A DNA stretch of 64,000 nucleotides, from positions 1 through 64,000 of the IMG/VR virus record IMGVR_UViG_3300042691_037387. One strand, 5' to 3'. The translations under genes and the position numbers were made by a program. This stretch comes from a virus. Below, piece by piece: positions 41,862 through 54,447 of this stretch. How positions within the stretch are numbered: position 1 is the first letter of the stretch; every line of letters starts with the position of its first letter. Below the pieces are notes generated by a model. It was not told the origin of the DNA and ran no database searches. It worked only from the letters and a program-made list of their open reading frames with translations.

Positions 41862-43991
41862 TTAGACACTGGAATGCTTGAACTTTATTCTATATGATTG
41901 GAGAACTGGTGTAGAATAAGGGTTCTCAAATCTAGTAAGATCTGCCCTGAATCTTATGGAGTCAACCGACCTAGATGTCTTAGAGGTATAGCCAAATCTA
42001 CATACTCCATCTATTTTTTGAGAAGAAAAAATCTGTTTAATTCCATATATTGTATCAACAGTAAAGTAATTTTCTTTATCTATTTCTTTATTAGCGAAAT
42101 CAAATGGGCTTAAGTAGTAGAAGTAATCAACAAATATTGATCCATATCTTGATATACTTGTTCCTTCCATCAAAGAAAATGATGCCACGCCGTTATATGG
42201 CTTATCATAAGTAATAATTAAATTATTAATTCCTTCTTTAAATTCCCACTCTACACTCTTGCTAAGTGTTCCATTTGGAAGATCAGCTATCAACTGACCA
42301 TTAAGGTATATTGCTAAATTAAAATTATAGTTTATTTTACTTACTGTAAATATAACCTTCTGATCAGAATTGCTTAATACTTTGGTCTGCATATAACCGC
42401 TTGAAGGAGATGTTATTCCAGGATATATTGAGCCAAGCTGCTCTTTAAGAATCGATGAAAGTATATTTGCTTTATTTTGCAATATTTCTGTGGACCAATA
42501 ATCTAAATTTTTATAATTTGTCATTGTTGTATCCTGCATTATGTAATAATAATGCTTAAATGAATCCACATTTGCATATAGAGATGGATTTATGTAGTCC
42601 AAGCTTTTATTTAATGTTGCTACTCTATAAACATTTTTATTAGCATAGATGGATGAGGACGGGTTAATTTCGTTAATATTTTTTGAAGTTGAATTTACTG
42701 GTATTAATTGTAGATCATTAGCTAATGGATTTTCTTTAATCAGAATATTATCTCTCGTTGATGCCTCAAATGAGACAAGTGACTGGTAGCCAGCGGATTC
42801 TGAATCCTTTGGAGATATTGGTATCCAGTTAAAATCAGATATTGCAGTGGCATTTTCAACATTCTCTGCCACGTAGTATCTGATATCAGTTCCAGTTAAT
42901 ACTTGATCTGTTACATCTAGAGAAACCGCGTCAATGAATATTGACTGATTGTCTGATGATGGAATTGAATATGGTACAGAAACTATTGAGCCCTGCTTAT
43001 CGTAATATTTAGATCCTATCATCAATTCTCTCAAACCAAACTTATATTTATATGGACTTGAAGAATCAGAACTAATATAATCTGGTTCAACCTTGGACAT
43101 AATTATGTCTACAGAAGAATAATTATCTGCGGGGATAGCGGCTAAAAATGTTCCATAGTCTTCTCTAGAATTAATGATTCTAATCTCTGATTGTTTAGTT
43201 GAATCAACATAATTAGCTATAACATATATATTGACTGGAGAAGTGGTATAAACTGTTCCCTGCACCTTGGATATAACAAGTGAATTATTCAATGGTATTC
43301 TTATGCTTAATGATACAGAATTAATTAACGAAGAATTATATTCGTACTCCCAATATGTATCAGTTAATCCATCGAAGACATAGTTGAAAAGAGATAAATC
43401 AACATTTATTGGAAGCACTGATCCATTTGCCGAAACAGAAGCATTTGCGCTGCTTGCAATAATATTGTTTACGGTAAGATTATTGTAGTTAGCTGAATTC
43501 AATGAAGACAGTTCAACATTTTTTTTATCAACATTTACATATGCATCTGTGATATTTAAATCAATATTATTTAAAGATGCAAAATTCTCACTGATTGAAT
43601 AGAAGAAACCATCAGTGTTGCTATTGGAGAATAATAAATCGTCAACTTTTGATTCTAACTCTGATCTTCTCTTTTTTAAATTTTCCATTTTTTTATTTAA
43701 GGCGTTGATGATGCCCATCAACTGGTCATTGTTTTGAAATATAGAATCAAATATTACATCTACATTAAAAACAGAATTTGCCATTATAGAATTCAAGATA
43801 TCTACGTCAGTTACTGATATTGATCTGAGAACATCTGTATCTATTCTCAGTGGAAAGCCAGCTTTATTTACTGTAAAGTAATCATTAAAGGCTTTTCTTA
43901 TTTCCTGATCATTCGGAATTACTCCAGAAGTATGAAATATTTTATATAAATTTTCTAAAAGCCTTGCTTTTTGTATTGTAGATATATTCAC
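41862..43991 (-). CDS. Large tail/baseplate protein (709 residues), discoidin-like
   Basis: Helical N-terminus with a coiled coil (NNDQLMGIINALNKKMENLKKRRSELESKVDDLL, about 85-120), then discoidin-like beta modules. NYVFDGLTDTYWEYEYN followed by VSLSIRIPLNNSLVISKVQG is the FDGxxxTYW...V-I-x-L pattern of F5/8C domains. A second module has YLNGQLIADLPNG and WEFKEGINNLIITYDKPYNG. Same architecture as its neighbours. Probably a receptor- or glycan-binding baseplate component. Confidence 0.6.
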   Translation of the reverse strand: MNISTIQKARLLENLYKIFHTSGVIPNDQEIRKAFNDYFTVNKAGFPLRIDTDVLRSISVTDVDILNSIMANSVFNVDVIFDSIFQNNDQLMGIINALNKKMENLKKRRSELESKVDDLLFSNSNTDGFFYSISENFASLNNIDLNITDAYVNVDKKNVELSSLNSANYNNLTVNNIIASSANASVSANGSVLPINVDLSLFNYVFDGLTDTYWEYEYNSSLINSVSLSIRIPLNNSLVISKVQGTVYTTSPVNIYVIANYVDSTKQSEIRIINSREDYGTFLAAIPADNYSSVDIIMSKVEPDYISSDSSSPYKYKFGLRELMIGSKYYDKQGSIVSVPYSIPSSDNQSIFIDAVSLDVTDQVLTGTDIRYYVAENVENATAISDFNWIPISPKDSESAGYQSLVSFEASTRDNILIKENPLANDLQLIPVNSTSKNINEINPSSSIYANKNVYRVATLNKSLDYINPSLYANVDSFKHYYYIMQDTTMTNYKNLDYWSTEILQNKANILSSILKEQLGSIYPGITSPSSGYMQTKVLSNSDQKVIFTVSKINYNFNLAIYLNGQLIADLPNGTLSKSVEWEFKEGINNLIITYDKPYNGVASFSLMEGTSISRYGSIFVDYFYYLSPFDFANKEIDKENYFTVDTIYGIKQIFSSQKIDGVCRFGYTSKTSRSVDSIRFRADLTRFENPYSTPVLQSYRIKFKHSSV

Positions 43992-45856
43992 GATTTTTTA
44001 ACCTTTGCTCCAAGAATATAAGAATATATAATTGGTGTTCTATTTGAATTCGGATCTTTTGATATTTCTAATTTAACTAAAACATTTTTTATTTCTTTTG
44101 GAACATTTGGATATGAATAATATGTGACGCCAGGAAGCTTATATCCTGTTGGAACATTTTGATTAAAAGCCAATACCTCGTCTCCATTTATATAGCCTGA
44201 TTGAATAGGAGAAATTCTTAGCCAATTTTTTCCTTCGTCAACTGAAACATATGCATTAATCAAAGAAGATGCCTGAAAAATACTTTCCGTATCTGCCTGT
44301 ATATTTAATATTAGAGACTCTACCGGCAAATCGAAATTAAATGGCCTTGATATTATCTGAGCGTTGTTTATATATTCATGATACTCAAAGGATATATCCC
44401 TGATTCCTATTGACATTCGCTTTGCTTTTAGTATCTGTTTTTCCATTTTTATTGGAACGTTATAAGTAATAGAACCTGAAGTTGCGGTAGATCCTAATGG
44501 GTTTTTAAAAACCGTAACTGGAACTATCTGCTTTACTGAATCTCTTACCTTAAATAAATTTGGATTAGATAGTTTTGGTATCGTCAAATATTCATTGTAT
44601 TTTATTTCTTTATAAATACTCTCATCTATATTTGACGGATTAAATCTGTACATATTGTAAAATGGACTTTCATCTCTTGCTCCATCTACATAATCTGTAA
44701 CCCAGAAACAATGTTGAATATCTACTTCTTGAAACTGGTTTTGTTCCATTGTAACTACTGCACTTGAAGCTTCAGTTTCTTCAAATGAAATTATGGCCTT
44801 ATTAATAAAGAATGAACCATATGATTCTGTTGTTATATTTTCTGGAGAAGCCCCAATAAATATTGGTTTTTTTAACACTTCAAAATCTGTTCCATCTGAT
44901 TTTGTCAGCATAACGCTGGTAACTTTTACTAGCTTAGAAGAACCAAAGTATGGAATAATTGTAAGTGAGTTACATTTTTGCGCAGCATTGGCCAATGCCT
45001 TAACTTTTAAGACTAGTGGTTCTGATATACTGTGATTTGACCAATTAACTAATGAACCATCGCTGTCTTTTATGTAACAAAATTCTTTCTCTGAGTAGCC
45101 ACTATTAGCGTTGAATATTGTTGTTGGCTTTTCAACATTTAATGCCTCATATTCAAAGTATGTTAATGGATTTTTGTCCACAATATTATTTTTATTCCCA
45201 ATTGATGGGCTATCTTCAAATACATATCGGTAAGAATTTGAGCTTAAAGGAGATGTTGACTTAACTACAACATGATTGTTTCCAATAAATCCATTTGACT
45301 CAATAACTTCTACTCTTGAACTCTGCCAACTGGCGGTTGAACGTGACTGAAGAGACAGCCTTCCATCAGATATATAAGGTATCCTGTCAGCTAAATACTT
45401 CTCTTCATCAATGTAATCATGATTATCAAAAGAATCTCCGATATAAACGATATCATCTGCTGGACTCTGTGAATACATTTGTAAAATTTTTGTTTTAGAA
45501 CTTATTCTACTAATGTATTTTTTTTCTGATTCTACTTCAGCATTAAATAAATTGTACACATTAACAGTTTTTGCACTTAAGTAGTCTAGTTGTTTGGCTG
45601 ATGTATTGATATCTTCTTTTAGGTCACTTAAAAACGAATTTATCTTTTTTGAAGAAGGGGGTTCGCCCTTTATCAGCTGCTCGATCTCTGTTTTAGCTGA
45701 ACCAATTTTCTGATAAAGTTCACTTAATGATTTATTAAAGTCATCTATTATATCCTGTTTCGTTATGAAACTTCCCTTGGACCACTTTTCTACCAAGTCA
45801 GCTACTGACTTAGCAATTTGATCGTAAGCTAATGTATATGGAGATAATTGTGTCAT
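43988..45856 (-). CDS. Large tail/baseplate protein (622 residues), discoidin-like
   Basis: N-terminal coiled coil (FNKSLSELYQKIGSAKTEIEQLIKGEPPSSKKINSFLSDLKEDIN), then a discoidin-like module with VDKNPLTYFEYEALN followed by PLVLKVKALANAAQKCNSLTIIPYFG, and a further beta domain with LILNIQADTESIFQASSLINAYVSVDEGKNW. Paralogue of the genes on both sides. Overlaps the next gene by four bases. Confidence 0.6.
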   Translation of the reverse strand: MTQLSPYTLAYDQIAKSVADLVEKWSKGSFITKQDIIDDFNKSLSELYQKIGSAKTEIEQLIKGEPPSSKKINSFLSDLKEDINTSAKQLDYLSAKTVNVYNLFNAEVESEKKYISRISSKTKILQMYSQSPADDIVYIGDSFDNHDYIDEEKYLADRIPYISDGRLSLQSRSTASWQSSRVEVIESNGFIGNNHVVVKSTSPLSSNSYRYVFEDSPSIGNKNNIVDKNPLTYFEYEALNVEKPTTIFNANSGYSEKEFCYIKDSDGSLVNWSNHSISEPLVLKVKALANAAQKCNSLTIIPYFGSSKLVKVTSVMLTKSDGTDFEVLKKPIFIGASPENITTESYGSFFINKAIISFEETEASSAVVTMEQNQFQEVDIQHCFWVTDYVDGARDESPFYNMYRFNPSNIDESIYKEIKYNEYLTIPKLSNPNLFKVRDSVKQIVPVTVFKNPLGSTATSGSITYNVPIKMEKQILKAKRMSIGIRDISFEYHEYINNAQIISRPFNFDLPVESLILNIQADTESIFQASSLINAYVSVDEGKNWLRISPIQSGYINGDEVLAFNQNVPTGYKLPGVTYYSYPNVPKEIKNVLVKLEISKDPNSNRTPIIYSYILGAKVKKS

Positions 45857-45863
45857 AATTTAC

Positions 45864-48503
45864 CTATTTTTTTAGAATAACTTTTGTGAGCTTGTCATAA
45901 AATGGATCATATATTTTTGTTTTGCACTTTACGAGAACTGAATCTGCCGAGCAACTGTAATTAATATTTGGTATATTCTTTCTCATTATCAATCTAAATC
46001 TGAGTGAATTTGGAACATAGTCATATATAATCCTAAATGGAAGAGAAATGTACTGATTAAATATTATTTCTTTTCCATTTTGAATAAAATAAATTCCAGA
46101 AGATTTAAGAGTAAAATCTGGAGAATCAGAACTTTCAGTATAGTTTGTTAGATTTATAGCATAAGAACCATCATTCAAGAGTACTTTTACTGGATTATAT
46201 CCAGATCCATTTCCATAGAAAACAGTTCCGATAAGGGAGCTATAGCTAGAGTTTGATAAGAAAGAAGAATTTACGTATGGTATATTTTGAATAGTGATCC
46301 TATTAGATAAATCGGTTGAATTAAACAATTCTCCTTGACCATCACTATCAGATGCTGGCTTTGTTGATTCTTGGAAAAAACCATTAGAGACAAAGTCAAT
46401 TGAGCCATAATTATAGAATTCTAGGTTTAAATCATAACTAGCGACATAAGTTGAATTTGGATTAAGCGACGTAATAGTTATGATATTTCCGGAAACCGAA
46501 TATTGACTTGGATCAATGATCCAGCCATTTTCATAAAGACTTAATGAATCCTGCCTAAAAGAAAATCTAGTTCTTGCAGTTTTACTGCTTTGATCAAAAA
46601 ATAAAACTTCTGAAGAAATAGAACTTTCTCCATGAGAGATAATTGGAATCCAGTATCTTTCATCATCTGGAACTTCTATCGTTGAAAAAGACAATTCATA
46701 AGATGTTGATTCCTTAAGATCATAACTATAATTAAAAAGATCTAAGTTTGACTTATCTTTTATTAGCTTTAATTTAGCAGCAGTGGGATGTCCATTTAGT
46801 GGTATTTTTTTACTAACAAAACATGCTTTATTCGATTGCTTTGCTTCAACGGATGCAAATTCTATTGATTTTAAAGAAAAAGAATATTCATACTGGTCTT
46901 CCTGTTCTTGTTCCAACATATCTAAGATGGTTGAAGAAGAAGATCTAGAAGCGACTTGCGCATTTGAAAATTGAAATTTAGATGAATTAAAATTGTTAGA
47001 AGACTTAATTGGCAGAAGTCCTACTGATTTAAAGTTGAATAAGTTTGCGCCTGAAAGAGAAGATTCAACATAAGTTCTTTGATCAAATATTTCTGCTTTT
47101 TGATCAATTACATGAGCCATAAAATTCTGAAATATATTTGAAATAATTGATGAATTAAAATTATCAAAACTTCCATTTTCCTTCATGTCTTGAAGAAGAG
47201 TTCTTGAATATATTGGTGCATTATTGGAGTCATCAACACATGGATACCTATAAGAATAGTAATTTGTTATGTAGTCTTTGTTTTTTACTAGTTCTTTTAA
47301 AGAATTATTTTTCAAAAAAATACTATATACTAAGTCTTGCAGTTTATCTGTATTAGTTTTTCTTTTGTCCCTTAAATCTTTTAGTATTCTATATATTTTT
47401 CTTGATATTATCTCAGAATTATTCGTTGTTATTTCGGTTCTTTTATATAAAGATTGATTGAATATTAGAATAATTTTTTTTGCTACTGATTCTTCAAAAG
47501 CAATTTCTGTTATAGAGTCAATCTTTTTGGGAGAAGAAAGAACTGGCACAAAACCTCTGTTGGTCGAATTCAATTCCACTCTATTTAAATTTGTTGACGT
47601 AATGCTTTGTATGGTTTCGACTACATCATCAGAATTATTAAATATTGCTACCTGCAGCAACTGTAGACCGTTTGAATAATTTGGTGTTATATAAATTGTA
47701 TTAATTAGCTGAGGAGTAGAAAATATTATTTCTACATAAGTCTGCGCACCATTTATACTGGATGTATCGTAATTACAATATTCTGCTAATTCACGAATAG
47801 AAGATTTTATTACAGTAGGCGACTTGACTGAAACAGACCAAGAATCCGATAATGTTTCAGTTAAAACAGATTCGAAGCCAGAGTCGGTATGATTCATCAG
47901 GTAATAGTTTGAATTTACAATAATTGATTCAATATTATTTATTTCATTTTTAATATCAGATTTAGTTCCTATTTTAAATAGGCCAGACTTTGTATCAACA
48001 AATCCGTTTCCATTTTCGTCAAAGTTGATACCATCTCTATCAACTAGGTTAAAATATAAACCATCTGATCTATAGTCTTGAAGTGCGTTGTCAAATTTTT
48101 CATAGTAATTTGAATTAAATAAATCATCTTTTCCAGATATATATTCATAATTATTTATAAAATTTTCTAATTGTTCTACATCTTTTTCCATCTTATCTAT
48201 CTCAGATGAGAAGACATCAATCATTGAATTGATAATTAATCCGACTGTGTTAGCGACACTGAAATAGTTTTTAATTCTTATGTCAGCGTCTCTGAATGCC
48301 TCTATAAAATATTCTTTATTTAGAGTAGAAAACTGAGATATTAAACCTGGATCATAATAATTGTTAATTTGAAAATCTTTTATTCCAGATATAAGCGAAG
48401 ATATCTCTGACTTGTCTGCCTTTATATTTTTGAGCACGCTGGAGACGAAGGTTCTTGATCCTGTCCTTAAGCTATTTATTGCTGATGGAAGATATGTATC
48501 CAT
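45864..48503 (-). CDS. Large tail/baseplate protein (879 residues), discoidin-like
   Basis: N-terminal helices and coiled coil (DVFSSEIDKMEKDVEQLENFINNYEY), a discoidin-like unit with QTYVEIIFSTPQLINTIYITPNYSNGLQLLQVAIF, a helical centre with KILKDLRDKRKTNTDKLQ-type basic heptads, and a long beta-sandwich C-terminus. Longest of four similar genes. Probably forms baseplate spokes; no enzyme motif. Confidence 0.6.
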   Translation of the reverse strand: MDTYLPSAINSLRTGSRTFVSSVLKNIKADKSEISSLISGIKDFQINNYYDPGLISQFSTLNKEYFIEAFRDADIRIKNYFSVANTVGLIINSMIDVFSSEIDKMEKDVEQLENFINNYEYISGKDDLFNSNYYEKFDNALQDYRSDGLYFNLVDRDGINFDENGNGFVDTKSGLFKIGTKSDIKNEINNIESIIVNSNYYLMNHTDSGFESVLTETLSDSWSVSVKSPTVIKSSIRELAEYCNYDTSSINGAQTYVEIIFSTPQLINTIYITPNYSNGLQLLQVAIFNNSDDVVETIQSITSTNLNRVELNSTNRGFVPVLSSPKKIDSITEIAFEESVAKKIILIFNQSLYKRTEITTNNSEIISRKIYRILKDLRDKRKTNTDKLQDLVYSIFLKNNSLKELVKNKDYITNYYSYRYPCVDDSNNAPIYSRTLLQDMKENGSFDNFNSSIISNIFQNFMAHVIDQKAEIFDQRTYVESSLSGANLFNFKSVGLLPIKSSNNFNSSKFQFSNAQVASRSSSSTILDMLEQEQEDQYEYSFSLKSIEFASVEAKQSNKACFVSKKIPLNGHPTAAKLKLIKDKSNLDLFNYSYDLKESTSYELSFSTIEVPDDERYWIPIISHGESSISSEVLFFDQSSKTARTRFSFRQDSLSLYENGWIIDPSQYSVSGNIITITSLNPNSTYVASYDLNLEFYNYGSIDFVSNGFFQESTKPASDSDGQGELFNSTDLSNRITIQNIPYVNSSFLSNSSYSSLIGTVFYGNGSGYNPVKVLLNDGSYAINLTNYTESSDSPDFTLKSSGIYFIQNGKEIIFNQYISLPFRIIYDYVPNSLRFRLIMRKNIPNINYSCSADSVLVKCKTKIYDPFYDKLTKVILKK

Positions 48504-51500
48504 TTATTTTACTCCAAACGAATTGCCATCCATATCCTGAATTTCAAAAGATACTCCAGCGGTTAGATTCCTATAAACTATATCATAAATTTCTGTAATA
48601 TTTAAGAAATTTTCTTTTACTTCTTTTGGAAGTTTAATTATTACATATCCACCTTTTGGATACGCCATTCCGTAAGATGGGTACATATCCCAATAAGAAA
48701 TTGTATCTGAGTCATATTCAAAAGCTTCTTTAGTATCATACTGATAAGATATACCGCCACCCTTAAGTCTGGTATCAAAGACATCAACAGGAATTTGTGA
48801 CCTACTATATATAACTATTCCTATCATAAGAGCAAATGGATTGTACTTATTTGAAGTTGGGTTAAATATATCCTTGTCATATGTAAAGTTTACTGGATAA
48901 GAATTGCTATATTCAGTAACTTTAGAGTATTCACTAAAGGTAGAATTAATATTTGTTCTTTTTTCTATCTTAGTTGGAAGCAAATAAATATATAGTGGTT
49001 TTTCTACTTGTATAGTATCTTTGTTTAGGAGAGGATTAAGGGGTATTTCTTCTCCATTAACTTGATAAATCTGTATATCACTATTCTTTGCAACATACGA
49101 TATCTTAATATCGGATTCTTTATCTGGAACAAATCTTTCAGTAAACTCAATTACCCCTGTTTCAGAGTTATAATTTTTTACTTTTGATAAAGGTATTCTT
49201 TCCCAGACTTTTTCTGATGGTCTCGTTGCTGACAAGTTAGTGTTTCTGTAGATTTCAAATTGTGGTCTTATCAAATTAAGAATTGAGTAATCATAATTTG
49301 AAGGTTCTGCCCAAACTAGGAATGGTGACTGTCTGACCTTTATTGTATTTGTTGATACTACAATTGGATTTTCATCCTTAACTTCATAGTAGCCTTTTCC
49401 AAATATTTTTGACCAACTGACACCAGGCGTAGTGTATGTTTCATAATGGCAGAGCAAATCTTGGTTAAGATATCGTGATTTCCAGTCATCATATATATTT
49501 GAATCCATATGTATAGATTTTATAAATGACCCCTGAGTTATAGACAAAGGCCAAGCTTTCTTCTGCTCAATGTCTAATGACATATTTCCAATTCTAATTC
49601 TTGAATTGGAATTAAATCTAACAGAATATACTGGATAAATTTTCTTTAATGGTATATTAACAGGCTTGAAAACATTTGAATTTTTTGGACCGATATAATC
49701 AATTTTATTTTGAGTATTACCATCCGCATCTATTGCACATACGGCTACGTAAACATTATCTATTCCTCTAGATAAAAGTTCAATGTATGATATTTTTTTA
49801 CCAATAAATTCTTTCTGCTTATTATCAAAGAATCCATATATTATTCCGTCTGTATTGGTTATGTTGCTATAAAGATCTATGTCACCAAATCTTATATCTC
49901 TTTCTACTCCTTCGGATAGGTCTGGAAACTCAGGCGATATATCCTGATAAGATGGTATTCCAATTGGCTTATAAGTAGCATTTTGTAGACCGTTTAAATA
50001 GACTTTCCCTGATTCATATAATGCTGGTTTTTGCGCCAACAAAACAATGCCATCGTGAACTGTAACTGTTTCCCTACTATCTAATACATTTCCATCTACT
50101 GAAACAAGTACATAGTCATTGCTTGATATTCCTTTTGTTTTAATGGCTATTGTTGAACCAGAATAATATGAAGAAGATGTAGATAAAGTTATTTTTCCAT
50201 AACCTCCAGAAACTCTTAAATCAGAGTAAACGATATCTACAACTGAAGACGGGCTAGGTATAAATTGTTTTGTATCTGAATTCAAAGACGTAATCACCGA
50301 AGATGTATTTCCAATGATTTCTGGAATCATTTTTGGTTTAGAGAAGTCAAATTTAATTTGAGTTCCGTCCGTGGTAAAAGGTCCACTATTTAATGAATAA
50401 ACGTTGGGCGTTAGAGTTTGAGTGTATATCCTATCCTTATAGAAGTAAGACAATGATGTAAAATATACATTATAATCTTTTTCCTTACATTTAACATCAT
50501 TATATATATAGCTTATACTGTTTGTCGGTGATAAATTACTAAATGCATGCGTAGCTTTTGCATAAGCTATTATCTCTACTTGGTTTGTTTCTTCTACAGC
50601 AAAGTCTTCTATGGTAATATTAACATTAACTTCAAATGCCCCTGAAGGAAGAGCTTCTTTAATCCACGAAGACCCATTCCATTTATAATATCCGTCTTCA
50701 GTTCCTCTAATCCAAATTTTTTTATCAGTAACATTTGACTTTAATTGTTTTGCTGAGTAGTCGTAATATAATTCTGCAGGATGACTAGCATAAGGTGTTA
50801 AATCTTTTCCATTAAAGTATTGATATGCAGAAGAATCTGGTTGAGAAGATAAGCTGTCAACAGCCTCATACGTATTTGACCAATCGTGTGTTTTGCCAGT
50901 AACTCTTTGTGTCCAACCATATTCAGTCGGAACTGCTCTAACGGCAGTTTGAGCTGTTACCTGCACCGATTCCAAGGAGTAGCCTTCGGCAAATTGACCA
51001 TATATTGCATTAATATTCTTTAATTTTTCTGCAGACTCTATTTTTATAAACATATGCCTACATTTAGAAGACTCTACACCTAAATCTATCTCAACAATTC
51101 CATTTTCATCTGCTGATTTATTGACTATAGAGGTAGAATATAGACTAAGTCTTTGTGCAGTAGTTAACGGAGATCCGCTATGGTCAGCGCTAGAATAGCC
51201 GTAGCTATAAATTTTTGCTTTTCTCCATTGACCAAAGTTAACTGTTAATCTCTTTATTGTTTGATAACCTTCTGGGATTGAGAAGTATATTATGTCTGTT
51301 ATTTTAGATGGCCCCTCAAAACCAGTGAATGTTATCTTCTTATATTCTCTTCCAATTGTCAAGTTTTCAATTGATGCTACGGCTGCATCCCAAAAATTTA
51401 GCACCCCGTACTGACTGGCACGATCTCTCCAAGTATTATAAGATGCGATGTCTTCATCTTTTAATGTTTTTAGTCTTCTTGCAAGAAGTGATTTTGTTTC

Positions 51501-54447
51501 ACTATCTACTGTTCCATCAACATATATACAATTCCCAAGATTTTTCTGAGTCTCTTGGAAACTCTTTATGGCATCAGCTGTTTTTGTTCCATATTTTCCA
51601 TCAACAGGCCAATTACTAAAATTTCCACCACCGTATCTACCAAATGATTTTAAGGCTAACTGAATATACTTTACATATGCGTGAGATGTTCCAGATCTAG
51701 CTGTTGACCATAGCCAAGTGGGATTTCCCTGATCTATATCTCTAGTGTAAATAAAGTTATTGTAAGACTTGTCTGAATCTACAGAACTATACAAATTGCT
51801 ATCTATGGATGATTTTACATTACTGCAATTCAATCCTGTACGGATTTCTCCAGCTAACGTATATCCAAGCCTTGTTATATATTGCTGAGGTTCTATGTCT
51901 GGATCTTTTGTTTTGTAATTTCTAACAATTGTTCCATTTCTTTGTCTTGTAAACTTTTCAGTGGCTGTTCCTACGAAAGCACACTTTAGATCAGTGGTTA
52001 AAGTACCATTTAATGATATTGGTTTATCGGTTGCAGATATATAAGAATATTTTGTATACAAATTAAATGGATAAGATTTGAATTGTGTAATTGGATTGAT
52101 TTCAGAATTTATTTTTTTAGTATCAGAAGAACTTATTCCAGGTACATCCTTTACTACATATGGACCAAACGAAGATGGCACGGATATTGATGGCGAATAC
52201 TTTTCTGTATAGGCATATGGCTTGAGGTCACCAGAGGTCATCTTTTTTAGAAAATAAGAAGTAGGAATTGCTTCGTCTTCTGGTGAACTAACGGTAGTTG
52301 TATTCGTAATTAATACATCTGGATTTGTTACTTCTATATAAAAATCTATATTAGAAGTATCAATTTTTGATATTTTGTCTTTATAATAATCAGGAACGCT
52401 TTCTGCAAGCTTTGCTTTGTAGTATGACAGTATATTTGGATAAGAATTTATTAAATCTCTTCCAAATTTAATTTCATTTGTATTTGATGATACGTTAACA
52501 AAGTATTGAATTTTTTCTTCATCAAGTATTGCGTCAGAATACATGGTCCAAGAAGAATTCCATTCACCAACATAGTTGTAGACCAATGATCTAATATCAG
52601 TTTTTCTTAATGCATTAGTTCTGCAGTATAGGGCAAAAGCTACAGTGTTGAAAAGAAACTTATATGGCCCCTCTACCACTCCAGATAATATCGATTCACG
52701 TTCAAGCTCATATGCCACTGATCCAGTACTTGAATCTACTATTGAGCCCTCTCCGGCAGCATTATAGACTGCATTGCAATAGTTGAATAGATCAAAGCTT
52801 GTAATTATTATGTTTCCTTGTGCTACAGCATCTCCGTTGAGAATTGAATTCATACAGCGCGGCAACGGATTTCTTGTTGGCTTGATTTGGCCCAATGTTT
52901 AATATAGATAGAGTTGAATCAACTGAATTTATATATCTATACCCGTTAGTATTTTTAAGGCCAAAAATACCGTAATTTGGTTTTTCAAATATGCTGTCAT
53001 CTATATTCCATCCACCATTTTTGTTTTCATTTAATATATTTGAATCAGTATTGTATTCAACGTATGTTGTAGCACTATTATCTAATGCTGTTAAGGTTAT
53101 ATTATTTTTATAAAATGGAATAGAATCCGGATACTTGCTTGCGTCTACCAATAGCGTTCCATTATCTTTAGTTACAAACTTATCTATTAACCTTATGGCT
53201 TTTTCCGAAAGAGCTTCTGTAGGACTAAATGCAAGTACGTCAAACTGCGACAAGTCTTCGACTGATTGAATATTAACTTTCCAATAAATGGCTTGACTTT
53301 TACTTGGAATTATTGACAGCGATTCGCTGATTGGATTGACAAAATTATATCCAGAAAAATTAAAAGGAGAACTTTGTAGTCTATAGAAAATATAAGGTTT
53401 TATAACTGCATTGCTAACTGTATCCTTATTTGGATCTTTAGAGTCGTATAATACTCCAACTTTGATGGTTTTAACCTCTACATTAGCGGAGTACTCTCTT
53501 GCTTCTAATTCTTGTATTTGATCCAAATTAACTGATTGATTTGACTTAGCTATTAATCTCCAGTTAAATACCTCAAAAACTCTATTGTCAGCCAATGCCT
53601 TTCTCGGAACAAATGCCTGAAATCCAGTCGTATCCATAGACTGTTTATATATTTCTGAATACTTCTGCAGGAATTTTTTAATAGAATATTTATTTTTTTC
53701 TATTACGTTTGAGTCCATCAACAATGACTCTTCTGCTATTTCAGAGAAATAAGGAACTGCATTTATATTCTCTGTAAAGCTTAAAAATAAATTAGAAGTT
53801 TGACCTTCGCTATTTACCTCTATCTTGTCATAGACAAGCTTAAGATTTTTAGCTGGAGTTGCATCAAAGCCAACAAATATTTTATGTGGTACTTCTGTAT
53901 CAAGATAGTTTTCATCTGTTAGATATGGCTCTAACAGTATCTTGTATTTCTTCCTTCCAGTAGCTAAATCAATGTAGTCGAAGTTATTTTGATCTACAAC
54001 CCTAATGTTTAAAGTTGAGTAATGGTCAGCTAATGGTATATCTAGCATGCTTGATATGCTAAATCCCCTTTGCCCATAGCAAAAATGTCTACTTACATAA
54101 TAACTATGAAGAAAATTATTTGGATCTACGGAAGAGATTAACTCAGTAGAATATTGATCAGAGAATGGTATGTCAGATATAGAAACATCTTGAGTTGGTA
54201 ATCTGGAATTTCCATTCTCATCTTCAAGTATTCCTAATTCATTAGCAAAATATATTTTATTCTGTCCAAAATCTTTTACTTTATTTTCTGGTATGGATTC
54301 AGATACATCCATAACCAGCAAGCTATTGCCTGCGGTAATTATATCTTGATCAAACATGGCTATATTTGCTGCGTCTGCTGGTACATTGCTACCTATTTTT
54401 ATGGCTTTTTCTTTATTGTTTTTACTTCTATTATTAAATACTTTCAT
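48504..54447 (-). CDS. Giant tail/baseplate protein (1980 residues) with peptidoglycan-binding domain, needs +1 shift
   Basis: Rejoined product. Codon 538 is the CGG of CAA CGG A (52836-52833). Reading GGA gives FNSQ-GDAVAQGNIIITSFD and the second half runs to TAA 48504. The first half is a helical then beta-sandwich region (about 1-530). A peptidoglycan-binding-1 domain lies near residue 960 (SHAYVKYIQLALKSFGRYGGG, then WPVDGKYGTKTADAIKSFQ). Several beta-sandwich and discoidin-like modules follow, ending in a KGGYVIIKLPKEVKENFLNITEIYDI-type strand pattern. Unshifted, both wall binding and most domains are lost. Likely a long baseplate or tail-fibre scaffold that touches the cell wall. Confidence 0.75.
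52833..52836 (-). other. CGGA +1 recoding site 9 (1980-residue tail protein)
   Basis: Frame-0 codons CAA CGG AGA; skipping C gives CAA GGA GAT, residues Q537-G538-D539. No homopolymer is present. Confidence 0.78.
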
